Below, piece by piece: positions 22,450-34,696 of a stretch of 64,000 nucleotides of DNA (its first letter is position 1; each line of letters begins with the position of its first letter). The notes below the pieces were generated by a model. That model saw only the letters and a list, made by a program, of their open reading frames with translations. It did no database searches and had not been told where the DNA came from. Both the position numbers and the translations under genes were made by a program. This DNA is from Caenorhabditis elegans (lineage: Eukaryota > Nematoda > Chromadorea > Rhabditida > Rhabditidae). Location of the stretch: contig NC_003280.10 of NCBI RefSeq assembly GCF_000002985.6, forward strand, positions 4,212,501 to 4,276,500, in the 5' to 3' direction.

Positions 22450-23482
22450 CTAGAAATAATTGATAAACAAGTCAAGTAAAGTCTTTTCTTCTTCGCGAAG
22501 CCATATCCACAATTGAAAATCGTCTCCCTTTTCCTTAACATCAGCAGAAATGACCATATCATCGTTGAACCAGAATGCGATTTCATTTGGAAATTCATCG
22601 CATCTGGTATACCCATCTTCAAATGGGTCAAAATTTTCATCTTCTTCTTCTTCATAAATCGCAGGATCTTTTTCTTCTGCCAGTAGAGTGAATGCTTCGA
22701 ATAATTCACTAACCAAATCGACATCCTCAGTTATGAAGCAACGGCCTGTGTATTCCCGGTCTTGTTGGAGCAAAGCGTCAATCAAATTGAGAAAATCGAA
22801 AACTTCAGCATCATTGTCAAGACCAGCTCTGATCAATTCGGCAGGTAGAGTTCCTTCCGATGGCGTGGAACAGTTCTGGAGGAACACACGGAATAGTCAA
22901 TCCTTCAGCAGTTCTCAAGATTTTTTGATCCAGCAAACTCATATAGTAACGAGCGGAGATATGAACTACTTTCAATGGCAAGCTCTTCGGATCGATAAAT
23001 CGTTCGATTAGGGGGTTATCCGATGACCGAGTCATGAAATGTTGAACTTTGAACTTCTTGAAGGATTCTGGCAGCTCAAGAATCCGACCATCATCTGGAA
23101 AATCCAACCACTGAACATTGATCTGCGGACCTCGTCCTTTGAGTTGCTTGATCGCAAGAGTGTGTGGGGCTTCGAACTGAAAATTTATTCATTGAAATAA
23201 CTGTTTTCTAGAATGACAAAAATGCTTACCTTGTTCTTGGCACCAAGTTTATATTTCACTCCATTGAAAGAGATTGTCCTACGATTGAAAATCAGCTTCT
23301 TTATAACTAGTGGTTGTGATTTTTCGACCTTTACAAGTGATGAGCATTGTGCGACAAGTTGGAATCTGAAAATTACGTGTTGCTTTGGTTACTAAAACTG
23401 TTTGTGTTATTTACCTTTTATTCGCCTCCAAGTGTTTGATAATGCATTGCATGGATGGATAGGTGATGGGATTTGAGTTCAT
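22450..23482 (-). pseudogene. DUF3557-like gene, copy 1, frameshifted
   Basis: Exons (minus) 23482-23417, 23365-23230, 23176-22450, matching the intact-looking neighbour copy. Two lesions versus copy 2: 2 nt missing in exon 1 (about 23460), shifting frame after MNSNPIT, and about 4 extra nt in exon 3 (about 22850), splitting the long exon into two overlapping frames (one ending near 22817, the other running 22887-22450). Elsewhere the coding sequence is well preserved, including the C-terminus ...LLDLFINYF, which copy 2 lacks. DUF3557 proteins are a nematode-expanded family of unknown function beginning with a TYPSMQCIIKHLEANKR-type motif. Probably a recent pseudogene; an alternative splicing or start cannot be excluded. 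Confidence 0.6.
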
Positions 23483-24044
23483 CTTAGCAGAAATCTGAAT
23501 TTATTAATGTAATTGGTAATTTCTTAAAATTTCGCAAGAAAAATATGAAAAAATACAGTTAAAACTCGAAAAAAAAAACAAAAATTGAAATAAAACTACG
23601 GTTGAACCCATCGCGGCGAGACCCATGCAGCAAGATGTCTGCGTGTCCCTTCAAATTTACAGTAAACTCGGCGTGCATTTTTTCAGCATTTCTCATTTCC
23701 GGCATTTTATATTATAATTTTATTCTTGAATATTTTACAATGTCGTGCGTCAATAATTCACTGCTTAAAGCTGCGATTTTGATGGTTTTCGTTGTGAAAC
23801 CTCGGCAGTTTTTGTGCATGCGCCTTTAATTCGAATACGGTACCCATTTTACTTCGAAATTTGAGATTAATCGATATTTTTACGTGTTTCTTCGTTTTTC
23901 CAGGAGCAAAGAAAATATTGTGCATGAGCGACCCATAAACCGCCAAGGTTCGTGAATCCTGTGCGACGCCAACTTAAATTAGTTAAAGTATACTATTAAT
24001 AATACAGAAATAACGATTTATTCGAAAAACCTAGAAATATTTGA
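23483..24044. other. spacer between the duplicated units
   Basis: Contains the unit-1 upstream repeat (about 23590-23705) and a further ATGCGCCTTTAATTCGAATACGGTA repeat half near 23818. No gene seen. Confidence 0.55.
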
Positions 24045-25237
24045 TCAACAGTTCAAGTAAACATTTTTCAGCTTTGAAAGCGATATCCACACGTTAAATT
24101 TGTTTTCCGTTTTCTTAGCATCAGCATGAATGACCATATAATCGTTGAACCAGAATCCGATTTCATTTGGAAATTCATCGCATTTGGTATACTCAGCTCT
24201 ATATCTTCTAAAACATTCATCTTCTCCCTCTTCATATTCAGAAATCGCACGATCTTTTCCTTCTGCCAAAAGAGTGAATGCTTTGAATAAATTCGCGATC
24301 AAATCGGCATCCTCAGTGATGAAACTACGGTCTGCTCCATTTCCACGGTCTGGTTGGAGCAAAGCGTCAATCAAATTGAGAAAATCAAAAACTTCAACAC
24401 CTTCGATATTAGCTACAATCAATTCGGTAGATAGTGTTCCGATGCCATGGAAGAGTTCACGAGGAACAATATGAGGCATCAATCCTTCAGAAGTTCTTAA
24501 GATTTCGTGTCGATCAATCACATCCAGCAAATTCAGCGAGTAACGATCAGAGAGAACAATGACTTTCAATGGCATGCTCTTTAGATCGATAAATCGATCG
24601 ATGAGCGGATTATCTGACGACCAGTCCATGAAATTTCGAACCTTGAACTTCTTAAATGACTGGGGCAGCTCAAGAATACGACCATCATCTGGAAAATCCA
24701 ACCAATAAACATTGATCTGCGGACCTCGTCCTTTGAGTTGCTTGATCGCAAGAGTGTGTGGGGCTTCGAACTGAAAATTTATTCATTGAAATAACTGTTT
24801 TCTAGAATGGCAAAAACGTTGATTTTAATTCAATAAAAAGCGAAAAATTATCAATTTTAGATTAAAGATAGCGAGAAATTATTGATTTTAGAAAAAAAAA
24901 AACTGAAATTTTTCGTTTTTATTTTTAAAACAATTTAGAAAATAATTGGAAACCCGAAACCCTCGTCTAGAATGGCAAAAACTCTTACCTTGTTCTTGGC
25001 ACCAAGTTTGTACTCCACTCCATTGACAGAGATTGTCCTACGTTTGAAACTCAGCTCCTTGATAATTAGTGGTTGTGATTTTTCGATCTTCACAAGAGAT
25101 GGGCATTGTGCGACAAGTTGGAATCTGAAAATTACGAGTTGAGGTGGTTACTAAAACTGTTTGTCTCACCTTTTATTCGCCTCCAAGTGTTTGATAATGC
25201 ATTGCATGGATGGATAGGTGATGGGATTTGAGTTCAT
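24045..25237 (-). CDS. DUF3557-like protein, copy 2
   Basis: Exons (minus) 25237-25170, 25124-24989, 24770-24045; 309 aa. Start MNSNPITYPSMQCIIKHLEA fits the DUF3557 N-terminus (TYPSxxC...LEANKRFQL...CPSLxxIEKSxPL), known from family memory rather than a search. Exon 2 encodes ELSFKRRTISVNGVEYKLG and exon 3 an acidic C-terminal region not typical of the short domain. The ATG is five codons behind an AATTCAG acceptor. The last 14 residues are frameshifted relative to copy 1 (1 nt difference near 24075), so this copy ends KLKNVYLNC. No signal peptide or membrane segment. Function unknown. It lies 560 nt upstream (on the minus strand) of its decayed twin. Confidence 0.65.
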
Positions 25238-25712
25238 GTTAGCAGAAATCTGAATTTTTTAATGTAATTGGTGATTTTTTTTAATTTCGCAAGAAAAATA
25301 TGAAAAAAATACAGTTAAAATTCGAAACAAAAACAAAAATTGAAATAAACTACGGTTGAACACATCGCGGCGAGACCCATGCAGCAAGATGTCTGTGTGT
25401 CCCTTTAAATTTACAGTAATATCAGCGTGCATTTTTTCGGCATTTCTCATTTCCGGCAATCGGCGATTCAGGCAGTTTCTAGTTTTTAAATTGTGTATTT
25501 ATAAATTTTGCTATTTATTCTTGCATTATTCTCGTTGAAAACCATCAAGTTACTGCAGGAAATGTATTTAAAATGCCTCGTGCGGCACACTTGCGAAAAT
25601 GCGTGCGGCGCGTTGCAACTTAGCTCCGCCCACCCTTTGAGGTTTCTTGATGATTTTTTTTTTGAAAATATTGATTAAAAAAAATTTTTTTTTTAATTTC
25701 AGACCAACAAAA

Positions 25713-28700
25713 ATGGACTTGAATGCTGCGGCCGCCGAAAAGGTAGTATTTACTTTATTTTTTAAATTTAAATTGAAATTTTCAGCCAGAGACGAGCTCC
25801 AATTGCAGAAATGACATCATTGCAATGCTCTCGGCTAGTGGATATCACCGAGCAAGAGTTTCATGTCTGAATGACTATGATAAAGTGAGATAAATTGAGA
25901 AAAATTTAAAAAAAAACAGACATATTAATTTCAGATTGTTGGCGGAATTGTCTGGGCAATCATGAGATGCGATGACGTCGATGTGGCTGTGGATCTACTT
26001 TACGAAGAGTCTGAAGATCAGAATATTAAATTAAGAACGTCAGTGCCCCCTGAAAAACTCGAAAAACAGCCAAATTTCGCTAAAAGCCTGATTTTTGCCA
26101 ACTTTTCCTTGCCGAAGCAGCCGTAGACCTAAGATTTTGCGAAAATAAGGACGTAATTATAAAAAACACGGAAAAATTTGCGAAAATTCGGATTTTAGCT
26201 TTTTTTACTTAAAAATCTCTTTTAAAAAGTCAAATTTGAGCTAAAATCTCGAATTTTGTTGATTTTTTCGTGTTACAACAGTCAGAATTTGATTATTATT
26301 CAATTATTGGCTTATTTTACCAATTTTGTTATTTATCATACCAAAATGTACCTAAAACAACGAAAAATCGTATTATAAATTACAAAAATTATAAAAAATA
26401 AAAATAAAAAAATCAATTTTCGACCGCTTCGAACCGGAAAAACGGACGAAATTTGAGATTTCCGCTAAAATTGTTTTTTTTTTTTGAAAATCTCGTTATG
26501 AAATGCAATATCTACACATTTTTCGGGTATTTTGAGCAATTTCACTTCGCTTTGCTTCGAAAAATCCACAAAAGTCTGAAAAATACGAAAACAAAGAAAA
26601 AAAAAGTCCACTTCGCAACCAATCAGCGATTTTGAACTCCGCCCACTCCATTTGATTGGTTCAAAAGTGGGCGGAGCGAATCGCTGATTGGTCGTGGAGT
26701 TTTAGAGGGATTTTAGCCAAAAATCGGCAATTTTTCCCCTTTTTTTCTGGTTTTTCAGAATTTGAACCAGTTTTTTAATAAAAAAAATTATAAACTTTTT
26801 TTCAGGGAGCAATCTGAAAAGTTAATCGAAGCTCTGAAAGCTGTCCAATGCCCCCATGAAATTGCAACTCATCAAATCTCTGGACTCGACTTTTTGGCAC
26901 TGAAAAACGTGATTCAATGGCTTCTTCGACATGTTTTAGCACAAGAATCCAAAGGAAATAAGTTTAAACATTTTACGGAATGGTTTTCGATGCACCATGA
27001 GCACAGGGATGAAGCTTTGAAAGATTTTCGGCATCATTTACGTCGTGGAGTCACTACTACTCGATATATGAAACGATTTGATAATTCGGCAATGTTTAAT
27101 CTTTCAATGGATGCGAAATGCACGTTGGCTGAATATGTTGTGTATTCGAGAACTGGCGATCGTCTAGTTGGCTTTACGGATGAGACGGAGGAAACGGACA
27201 ATTTGAAAGTATGGAAATCGACGATTTTGTCGGAAAAAAAATTGGAAAAAATTCGATTTTTCAATTTTTTAAACAGAAAATTTGAAAATGTTGGATTTTT
27301 TTGGTTTTTCTGAAAAAAAAAGTCGAAAAAAATTGAAAAATTTCGATTTTTTAATGTTTTTTTTTCAGTAAAAATCGGAAAATATTCGGTTTTTTTCAAA
27401 AAAAATGAGAAAAATTACCGATTTTTTTGGTTTTTCAGGGAAAATCGAAAATTGCCGATTTTTTCCTTTTTTATTTGGAAAAAAAATTTTTTTTAATATT
27501 TTGTTCAGTTGAAATCGGAAAATTTTCGAAAATCAAACAAATATTGATTTTTCAGAGAAAATGTTGAAAAAAAAAACAATTTTATTGAAGAAAAAAGAAT
27601 AAAAACCGATTTTTTAATAGGTTCTTCAGAAAAAATCGAAAATTTTCTGGTTTTTTCATAGAAAATCGAGAAAAAAATCGAATTTTTTGCTTAAACAAAG
27701 GAAAAACATTTTTATGAAATTTTCAGGGTATTTTCAAAAAAACCGATTTTTTTATACTTTGAATATCAAAAAAAAATGCACAAAAAAACTAGAAAAAACT
27801 AAAAATTTACAAAAAAATATGAATATTTCTGGAAAAAATGGAGAAATTATAAAAATTTTAAATTTTCCAAAAATCTGAAAATAAAAAGTCGATAAACGGA
27901 AATTTAAAATTGTCGATTTTCAGATTTTTAATTTTTTCAACAAAAAAAATTAGATTTTTCAATAATTTCGATATCTTCTCAACTTTTACAAGAATTTTTT
28001 TGAAATCTAAACTTCCAGGAAGCTTCAACAAAAAAGCACGTGCCAACAACTACAGTTCGAAAAATGATGGATGAAGCCGTCGTGGAAACATTTAAAAACG
28101 ACACGGAATCCATAAAAACGTCTCGTGAAGGAATGTGCAAAGAAGTCGATGAGTTGAACATTCCACAACGACTTGAAGCTCTCGAGAGCCTTGTAATAGA
28201 TGAAGCTGAGCTATTCCAGCAAGTTAAGGATACTCACAAGCAGCTCAGTGATCGATATAATACGATTAAGAATCGAGTCGTCAGCAATGATCAGATGTTC
28301 ACGTTTTATAAGTGAGCAGGATTTGGAAAATTCGGAAAACTCGTGGAAATCTTGGAAAAATTGCAAATTAAAGCTAAAAATCAATTATTATTGGAAATTT
28401 ATTCAAGAAATTCCAATTTTACAAAAAAAAAACGCGATAATTTTCGCACAAAAACGGCTTTTTTTAATTTGGAAAAATCTCAGCAATTTTGACGGAAAAT
28501 TTTAATTTACGAGCTTCTATGCACTATTTTGACTTGAAAATTGAAAAAAAAAACTGTTTGTGTCGATTTACGTCGCTTGTGTATTCCACGAGGAGAAGTT
28601 TTCAATTATTTTGGACAGTTTTTGGCTAAAATACTTCATTTTGGTTCATTTTTGCCACTTTTTTTCCCTCGAATCGCCTTTGTTTCTAGTGTTTTATGAG

Positions 28701-31700
28701 AAAAACGACCTATTTATTGCAGTTTCCAGTGGTTTTCTGCAGTAAATTCATCGATTTTCATATAAAAGACTAGAAAAAAGGTGATTCGAGGAAAAAAGAA
28801 TTGGCAAAAATGGCCAAAATCAAGAATTTCAGCCAAAAACCGTTCAAAATAATTGCAAGCTTCTCCTCGTGGAATACACGAGCTGCGTAAATCGACACAA
28901 GGCCGTGTTTCTTTTTTTAGGTGAAAATAAAGCAAATGAGCTCGTAAATTTAATTTTTTTCGATAAAAATTCCTGAAATTTTGCCAAAATTTTTTGAAAA
29001 TCTCGAAATTTAACCAAATTTTTTCAGATTCAGAAAAAAATTTTAAAATTTTAATTTTTCATTTAAAACTCTCGAAAATTCCAATAATTCTGAAAAATCA
29101 CGAAATTTGCACAAAAAATTCAAATTTTCATCAGTAACATCAGTGTGTCGGTTTACGCAGCTCGTGTACTCCCCGAGGAGAATTTTTCCATAATTTTTGG
29201 CTAAAACTCTTGGTTTAAAAGGTTTAAATACAAAAAATCCGTCAAAAATTGAAAATTTCTCTTCAAAAATCAGAAAATTTCTCCTCCGGGAGTACACGAG
29301 CTGCGTAAATCGACACAAGGCTGTTTTTTCAATTTTCAAGTGAAAATAGAGCAAAGTGGCTCGTAAATTCAATATTTTCTATTAAAAAATCTGAAATGTT
29401 GACCAAATTTTAAATTTTTTCTGAAAATCTCACCATTTTGCACATAAAAATTCAAATTTCGAGCAGTTACATCTATGTGTCGATTTACGGAGCTCGTGTA
29501 CTCCCAGAGGACAAGTTCAAAATAATTAAAAACTTCTCCTCGTGGAGTACACGAGCTGCGTAAATCGACAAAAATGAAAAAAAATTCGTGCAATTTTGTA
29601 AAAAAATTTTTTAAACGCTAAAATTTTCCACAAAAATTCCAAATTTTCAGCAGCAACAGTGATCTGGATCAATTGGCTGAAATCGTCAAATTTTTCGAAG
29701 TAACCCAGGCTCGGGCCGATGAGCTGAGAGCCTGTGCAGAGTGTGACGTCAGAATGGCTCAAAATCACGAGAATTTGCTCCGCCAAAACCGGGATAAAAA
29801 CGGAAAAATGCAGAAATATTGTGTAAAACAACGAGAAATTGTGGACGATTGGGCTGAGAGGATGAAGATGGTTTACGTGACATGTCGGGATGTTGTTGCA
29901 CTTCAATTTCGTCTTGATCGATATTTAAAAACTCTAATTTCACATTATCGAAAGAGGCATATGGAGAAGCTTTTGGAGTCGAGTGAGCTCACACAGGAAG
30001 CGAAAACTAATGTTATTGATCATAATGTTACTATTGATATTCTAACGTTTTCCGCTAAAATTAAAGGATTTATGGATGAAGTTGAGAAGAGTTTGGTTGT
30101 TGAGTAAGTTTTGTGCAAAAAGAATTTCAGGCTTTGAAAAATTGAGAAATTTTTGGAAATTATGAAAAATTCGATTTAAAAAAAATTAATTTTGGCCTAA
30201 AATCGATAAAAAATGTAGTGTTTTGAGCGAAAAAAAATCAGAGCTCTGTGTGTCGATTTACGAAGATTTCAGACCAATTTTTCTTCAAGATGTGGGCGAA
30301 AACTGAACTTTTTTGAAAAATTGCAAATAAAATCGAAACAATTAAAAAAAAGGCATTTATCAACAAAAAAAAATCAAATTCTGTGAGAAGATAAGGAAAA
30401 AAAATTAAAAAATGCGAAAGTTGCTAATTTTTCTTCATTTTTTCCAGAAAAATCGAACAACAAAAATTTTCGTTTGAAAAAAAAAGTGAAAAAAAAAGTT
30501 TTAAATTTGGTAAATTACCGGAAATTAGTTTTTTATCAGCAAAAACGACGAAAATTTTCGATAAAAATCAATTTTCCAATTTCAAAAATGGAAAAGTCCG
30601 AAAAATTCAAAAATGGGATTTCTGAAGTTTTTCAGTTTTATATTTAAAAAATTGCAAACTTTTCCTCTGGGAAAACAAAAATGAAAAATTTTATATATAT
30701 TTTTCGAAATTTTTGTAATTAAAAAAATGAAATTGACCTCAAATTGTGCACAAATTTGATATTTTCACAAGATTTAAAAAAATCGTAGAAAAAATTCAAA
30801 AAAATTTTCCAAATTTCCAGACCAGCTTCCCAAGAATACCGTGACGCTTTTGTGTCCTATATGAATGATGTGAGAACTCAACTTGGCGAATATCACTGGA
30901 AAGCTAAACTGACTCAAGACAAGACTCTCGCTGAAAAGGATACACTGGCGGCGTTAAGGACAAGAATTCGACAGAAAGAACGAGAAGTTTCGAATACTTC
31001 TGATGAAATGAAGAGGGTACATATTTTGTGCTGGAAAATAAGAAAAATTGGATTTTATCGATTTTTTACTCTGAACCGCAATTATTTTTGGAAATCCTAT
31101 AAAATGTCATAATACACTATGTTTTTTCCAACATTTTTCATTGAAAATTAGTGTAAAAATATAGAAAATTACATGGTTTATCTGAAAATAACTATTGACA
31201 CATGTGAAAAAGTGCTTAAAAATGACCTGAAAATTGCCAAAAGCTCGATAATTCGGCAATTGGCAATTTTCAAGCCATTTTTGAGCACTTTCTGAAATTT
31301 TTATAGTTATTTTCAGATAAATCCAGCGATTTTCTATATTTTGACACGAATTTTCATTGAAAAATGTTGGAAAAAACATGGTGCAATATGACATTTTGTA
31401 AAATTGCCGCCCGCAAAATATCGTATTGCACCATGTTTTTCCAGCATTTTTTATTGAAAATTAGTGTTAAAATATAAAAAATTACTTGATTTATCTGAAA
31501 ATAAAAGTTATTTCAGCTGAAAAATTCGAGAAAGTGCTCAAAAATGGCCTGAAACTTGGCAAAGCTCCATAATTCGGCCAATTTAATTTTTAGAGCACTT
31601 TCTCCAATTTTTCCGCTAAAATAATTGTAATTTTCAAATAAATCAAGCGATTTTCTAGATTTTAACACTAATTTTCAATGAAAAATTTTGTAAAACATGG

Positions 31701-32195
31701 TGCAATACGACCATTGAGTAAAATTGCAGCCCACGTCTTTTTTATTCTTGATTTTTTTGAGATTTTAGAATTTTTGGAACATGCGTGGGCGGCAATTTTT
31801 CAAAATGGCCGATTGCACCATGTTTTTTCCAACATTTTTTATTGAAAATTAGTGTCAAAATATAGAAAATCTCCTGATTTATCGGAAAATAACAGTTATT
31901 TCAGCTGAAACATTTTGAAAAAGTGCTCAAAAATTGCCTGAAATTGCCTTTTTATAGACTACTTGGCAATTTGATCGAAATTTTTTTTTTTGAAATAAAT
32001 TCTAAAAACAATTCCAGTAAATTCTCCAAATCCCCTAAAATCTCAAAAAAAAAATTCCAGATGCTCAAAATCTACGAATCCCTGAAGGAAGTTGACAGTC
32101 TGCTGGCACAACGTGAGGAGATTTCACCCGCATTCCAGTACGCTCTGGACAGCAGAGAAGCCGAAGAGGAGGACGAAGAAGCCGAAGAATCTTAA
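25713..32195 (+). CDS. CCDC93: CCDC93 orthologue, CCC/Commander complex subunit
   Basis: Exons 25713-25742, 25786-25884, 25935-26038, 26806-27208, 28019-28311, 29651-30103, 30821-31016, 32061-32195; 570 aa, ATG shortly after TAATTTCAG. The N-terminus has the CCDC93 signature SGYHRARVSCLNDYDKIVGG (about 28-47), then DVDVAVDLLYEE and CPHEIATHQISGLDF, corresponding to the NN-CH-type domain of the human protein; the second half is long coiled coil and the end is acidic (EEEDEEAEES). CCDC93 with CCDC22 and COMMD proteins forms the CCC complex, which works with Retriever and WASH in endosome-to-surface recycling. Exon 6 starts at a CAGCAG tandem acceptor (29651 or 29654). Introns 5 and 7 hold large inverted repeats. 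The symbol is that of the orthologue; the local worm name was not verified. Confidence 0.88.
26617..26693. repeat. inverted CCAAT hairpin in CCDC93 intron 3
   Basis: ACCAATCAGCGA at the left end and TCGCTGATTGGT at the right end, with CTCCGCCCACT / AGTGGGCGGAG as inner arms. One of six such elements in the window. Confidence 0.9.
28561..28898. repeat. 340-bp inverted repeat in CCDC93 intron 5
   Basis: Ends TGTCGATTTACG and CGTAAATCGACA; the next segments (TGTATTCCACGAGGAGAAG / CTTCTCCTCGTGGAATACA) and most of the remaining arms, including CCTCGAATCGCC / GGTGATTCGAGG, are complementary. Nearly the full length folds back. Confidence 0.9.
29144..29317. repeat. inverted repeat, same family, CCDC93 intron 5
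   Basis: TGTGTCGGTTTACGCAGCTC and GAGCTGCGTAAATCGACACA form the ends; inner CGTGTACTCCCCGAGGAG pairs with CTCCTCCGGGAGTACACG. Confidence 0.9.
29476..29570. repeat. short inverted repeat, same family, CCDC93 intron 5
   Basis: Third hairpin of the series: TGTGTCGATTTACGGAGCTC versus GAGCTGCGTAAATCGACA with a short A-rich loop. It ends only about 80 nt before exon 6. Confidence 0.9.
31101..31399. repeat. 300-bp inverted repeat, unit 1, CCDC93 intron 7
   Basis: AAAATGTCATAATACACTAT at the left is matched by ATGGTGCAATATGACATTTT at the right; arms continue through GTTTTTTCCAACATTTTTCA and TGAAAAATGTTGGAAAAAAC and the AAGTGCT/AGCACTT and GGCAATT blocks. Confidence 0.9.
31416..31712. repeat. 300-bp inverted repeat, unit 2, CCDC93 intron 7
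   Basis: Second copy of the same palindrome (TATTGCACCATGTTTTTCC ... AAACATGGTGCAATACGA), head to tail with unit 1. Confidence 0.88.
31800..31960. repeat. half copy of the same element, CCDC93 intron 7
   Basis: Starts GATTGCACCATGTTTTTTCC and follows the left arm through AAAAAGTGCTCAAAAATTGCC; the right arm is missing. Confidence 0.8.
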
Positions 32196-34696
32196 AATAA
32201 TTTTTATTCAATTTTTAAACTTTTCAATTTGATCCCGCCGCCTTATAGATTCACTTTTATTTCCCAAATCTTGTTGTTGTTTTTTTTTAATTTAAAATGC
32301 TTCATTTTCCAGTAAATTCGTGCAAAATTCAAGAATCTTGACAAAATGACGTCATCATCACTCAACACGCCACTTTTCACACTAATTTCTTTGACTTCGG
32401 GAAACACCTGGAGAGCACAAAACTTGCTCTCTCTTTTTCTCTCGATCTATTAATATTCGAGGGCAGCTAGCTGAGATTTTTCCAATTTTTTATATTTGAT
32501 ACGAACTTTTTTATTCGAAAATTCGCTAAAATTGCCATTGTGGGTCTCGCCACGAGCGAAAATTTTCAGGTACAGTACTCTTAAAAAGAAATCTCTGGGG
32601 TACGGTAGCTGAGAAGTTTCTTCAGAAATCCCCCAAAATTACAATTTTGGGTCCCGCCACGAGTGAAACTTTTCAACTACAGTACCCCAGAGAGTACCCC
32701 CCCCCCCTCTGTAGCTGAAAAGTTTTCTCAGTTTTTTTTCAAAGATTTTTAAAACTAATTTTTGTGAAACATTTTCAACAAAAAACATTTAAGAATCCGA
32801 AAAAAGAGTTTTAAAAATTTAAAAGTACATCTCAGAGGGTACTGTACCTGGAAAGTTTTGTTCGTGCCAGGACCCAAAGCCAGTTTTTTTGCGCTCTACT
32901 GCGAAAATTTCAAAATTATTGTGAAATTTGTTTCGAAATCGGAAAGTTTTCAAAACAAAAAACTGGATTTTCAAAAAATTCGTCGAAAAATGGGCCCTGG
33001 TACGAGCGAAACTTTTCAGTTACAGTACCCCTGAGATTTTATTTTTTTTTTCGAATTTTTTCTACTTTTTCACTGATTAATCACAACAATAAATAAATTT
33101 GAATCACAAAAAAAAAGGGAAAATACTAGAATAATTGAGCAAAATGGGTACGGTAGCTGAACAATTTCGCTCGTGGCAGGACCCAAAAAGACCGAATTTT
33201 CTCTTTTTATGGCGAAATTCTTCTCTCCCCCTCTCTAATACTAAAGATACAGCACACACACGTACTTAATTGCGGTTATTTGGTGCTCTGGAAAATTGTT
33301 AGGTGGCTCATATAATTATAGCCAACCCCCTTCCCCACCCGCTCTTCGTCTCTCAAAACCCTCTGTTTTAGATGAATTTTAAGCTATGAGTTATGCCGTT
33401 TTTTGTTGCGTTTTCTTGTAATTTTGGGTCTCACAGCGAAAAAAAAGTGCTCTATTGAGAAAATTGCGAAATTTACTAAAAAAAAAAGTAGAACTTTTCC
33501 ACAAGAAAGCATTTTTTCGCAAAAAGTTTTAAAAAGTTCTCGAGGCCACTTGCTGTGTGACCTTGAAAAGAGAAAATGCGGCCAGTCTCAATTAAAAATT
33601 CCAAAAAACTATTTTTTTGGGTCCTGGCACGACCAAAACTTTTTTAGCTACAGTACCCCCAAAATGTATTTATTTTTTTGCATTTCCACGAGTTTATTTA
33701 ATTTTTTTTTCCACTTTTTTACTGGTAAAATTTGAATATTTGAATATTTTTCGAACTGAGAACTACTGTACCTGAAAATTTTCGCTCGTGTGAGGAGCCA
33801 AGATGGTAATTATAACTGAAATATTGCACTATTTCGCAAGTAGGTAATATTATATTATTATATATTGGATGAAAAGAAGTCAGAAAAAAAAGTTGTCCTC
33901 TTCTCACATGCTTCTAATTTTCATCTGCTTTTTTTGCCTTTTTTCATTTTTTTCACAGATTTTCAAATTTTTCTCCCCTTTTTCTCAAAACTTCCAGTTT
34001 TCTTTGTGAATTTTCGAATGACTTTTTTGAATAAAAAATTGGAAAAAAAAAATCAATTTTCGCCGAAAAAATCGAAACTTGTTTCATTGAGCTCTGACAC
34101 ACTCTAATGAGCTCAGCTCAGGTGCTCGAAAGAGTATATTTGCGAAAAAAAACTAAATGTCTCTCACAAGATTTTTTTTCGAATTTTACAGAAATATGTT
34201 TCGGTGGCTGCGTAAAAATGGTGGCCGAGGTTTCTTTTTTTCGAGTGGCCTAATTTTTATTTTTATGTTTTAATTCTCGGCCACGAAATTTGGGAAAACT
34301 CAGAAATTCAAGTTCTGAGAATTCTAAAAAAATTAAAAAACCCCCAAAATTTCGATCTCAAATTGTTTTTTTCAGAGCATTTTTTACCGCCCCGTAAAAC
34401 TGCTCTAAAAAATTTTTTTCCGCAAGTTTTTTTGCTAATTCTAAACAAAGGTTGTAGTAGGAAAAATACCCTCGAAATTTAGGCTCTTTTTTGGAAAACT
34501 CCGAAATTGATAAAATTGCTAAAAAAATTGCTTTTGGTTTTACCGAAATTTTTTGAATTTTCACTGAAATTTGCGTTTTCTTTTTGGTTATACTTTAATA
34601 TCCAAAAATGTTTTAGTGAGTTTTTTTTTCAAGTTAAAAAAAAATTTGTAACCTCATACATATATCCCCCTGAAACTTCTCCATTTTCAGCCAAAA
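32196..34696. other. intergenic region rich in CACGAGCGAAA / CTACAGTACCC repeats
   Basis: At least seven copies, in both orientations, of a module combining GGGTCNNGCCACGAGCGAAA and TTTTCAGCTACAGTACCCC occur at about 32540, 32650, 32850, 32995, 33150, 33620 and 33770. A GTGGCCGAG motif lies near 34215. No gene seen. Likely also carries the promoter of the G-alpha gene. Confidence 0.65.

Larger units (their letters stand above)
22415..25458. repeat. tandem segmental duplication, two units of about 1.3-1.45 kb
   Basis: Unit 1 about 22415-23705, unit 2 about 24010-25458, same orientation. Homology covers the three coding exons, introns, and the upstream repeat CATCGCGGCGAGACCCATG... (23610 and 25365). 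Unit 2 carries about 150 nt of extra sequence in its second intron (about 24820-24970). Confidence 0.85.
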
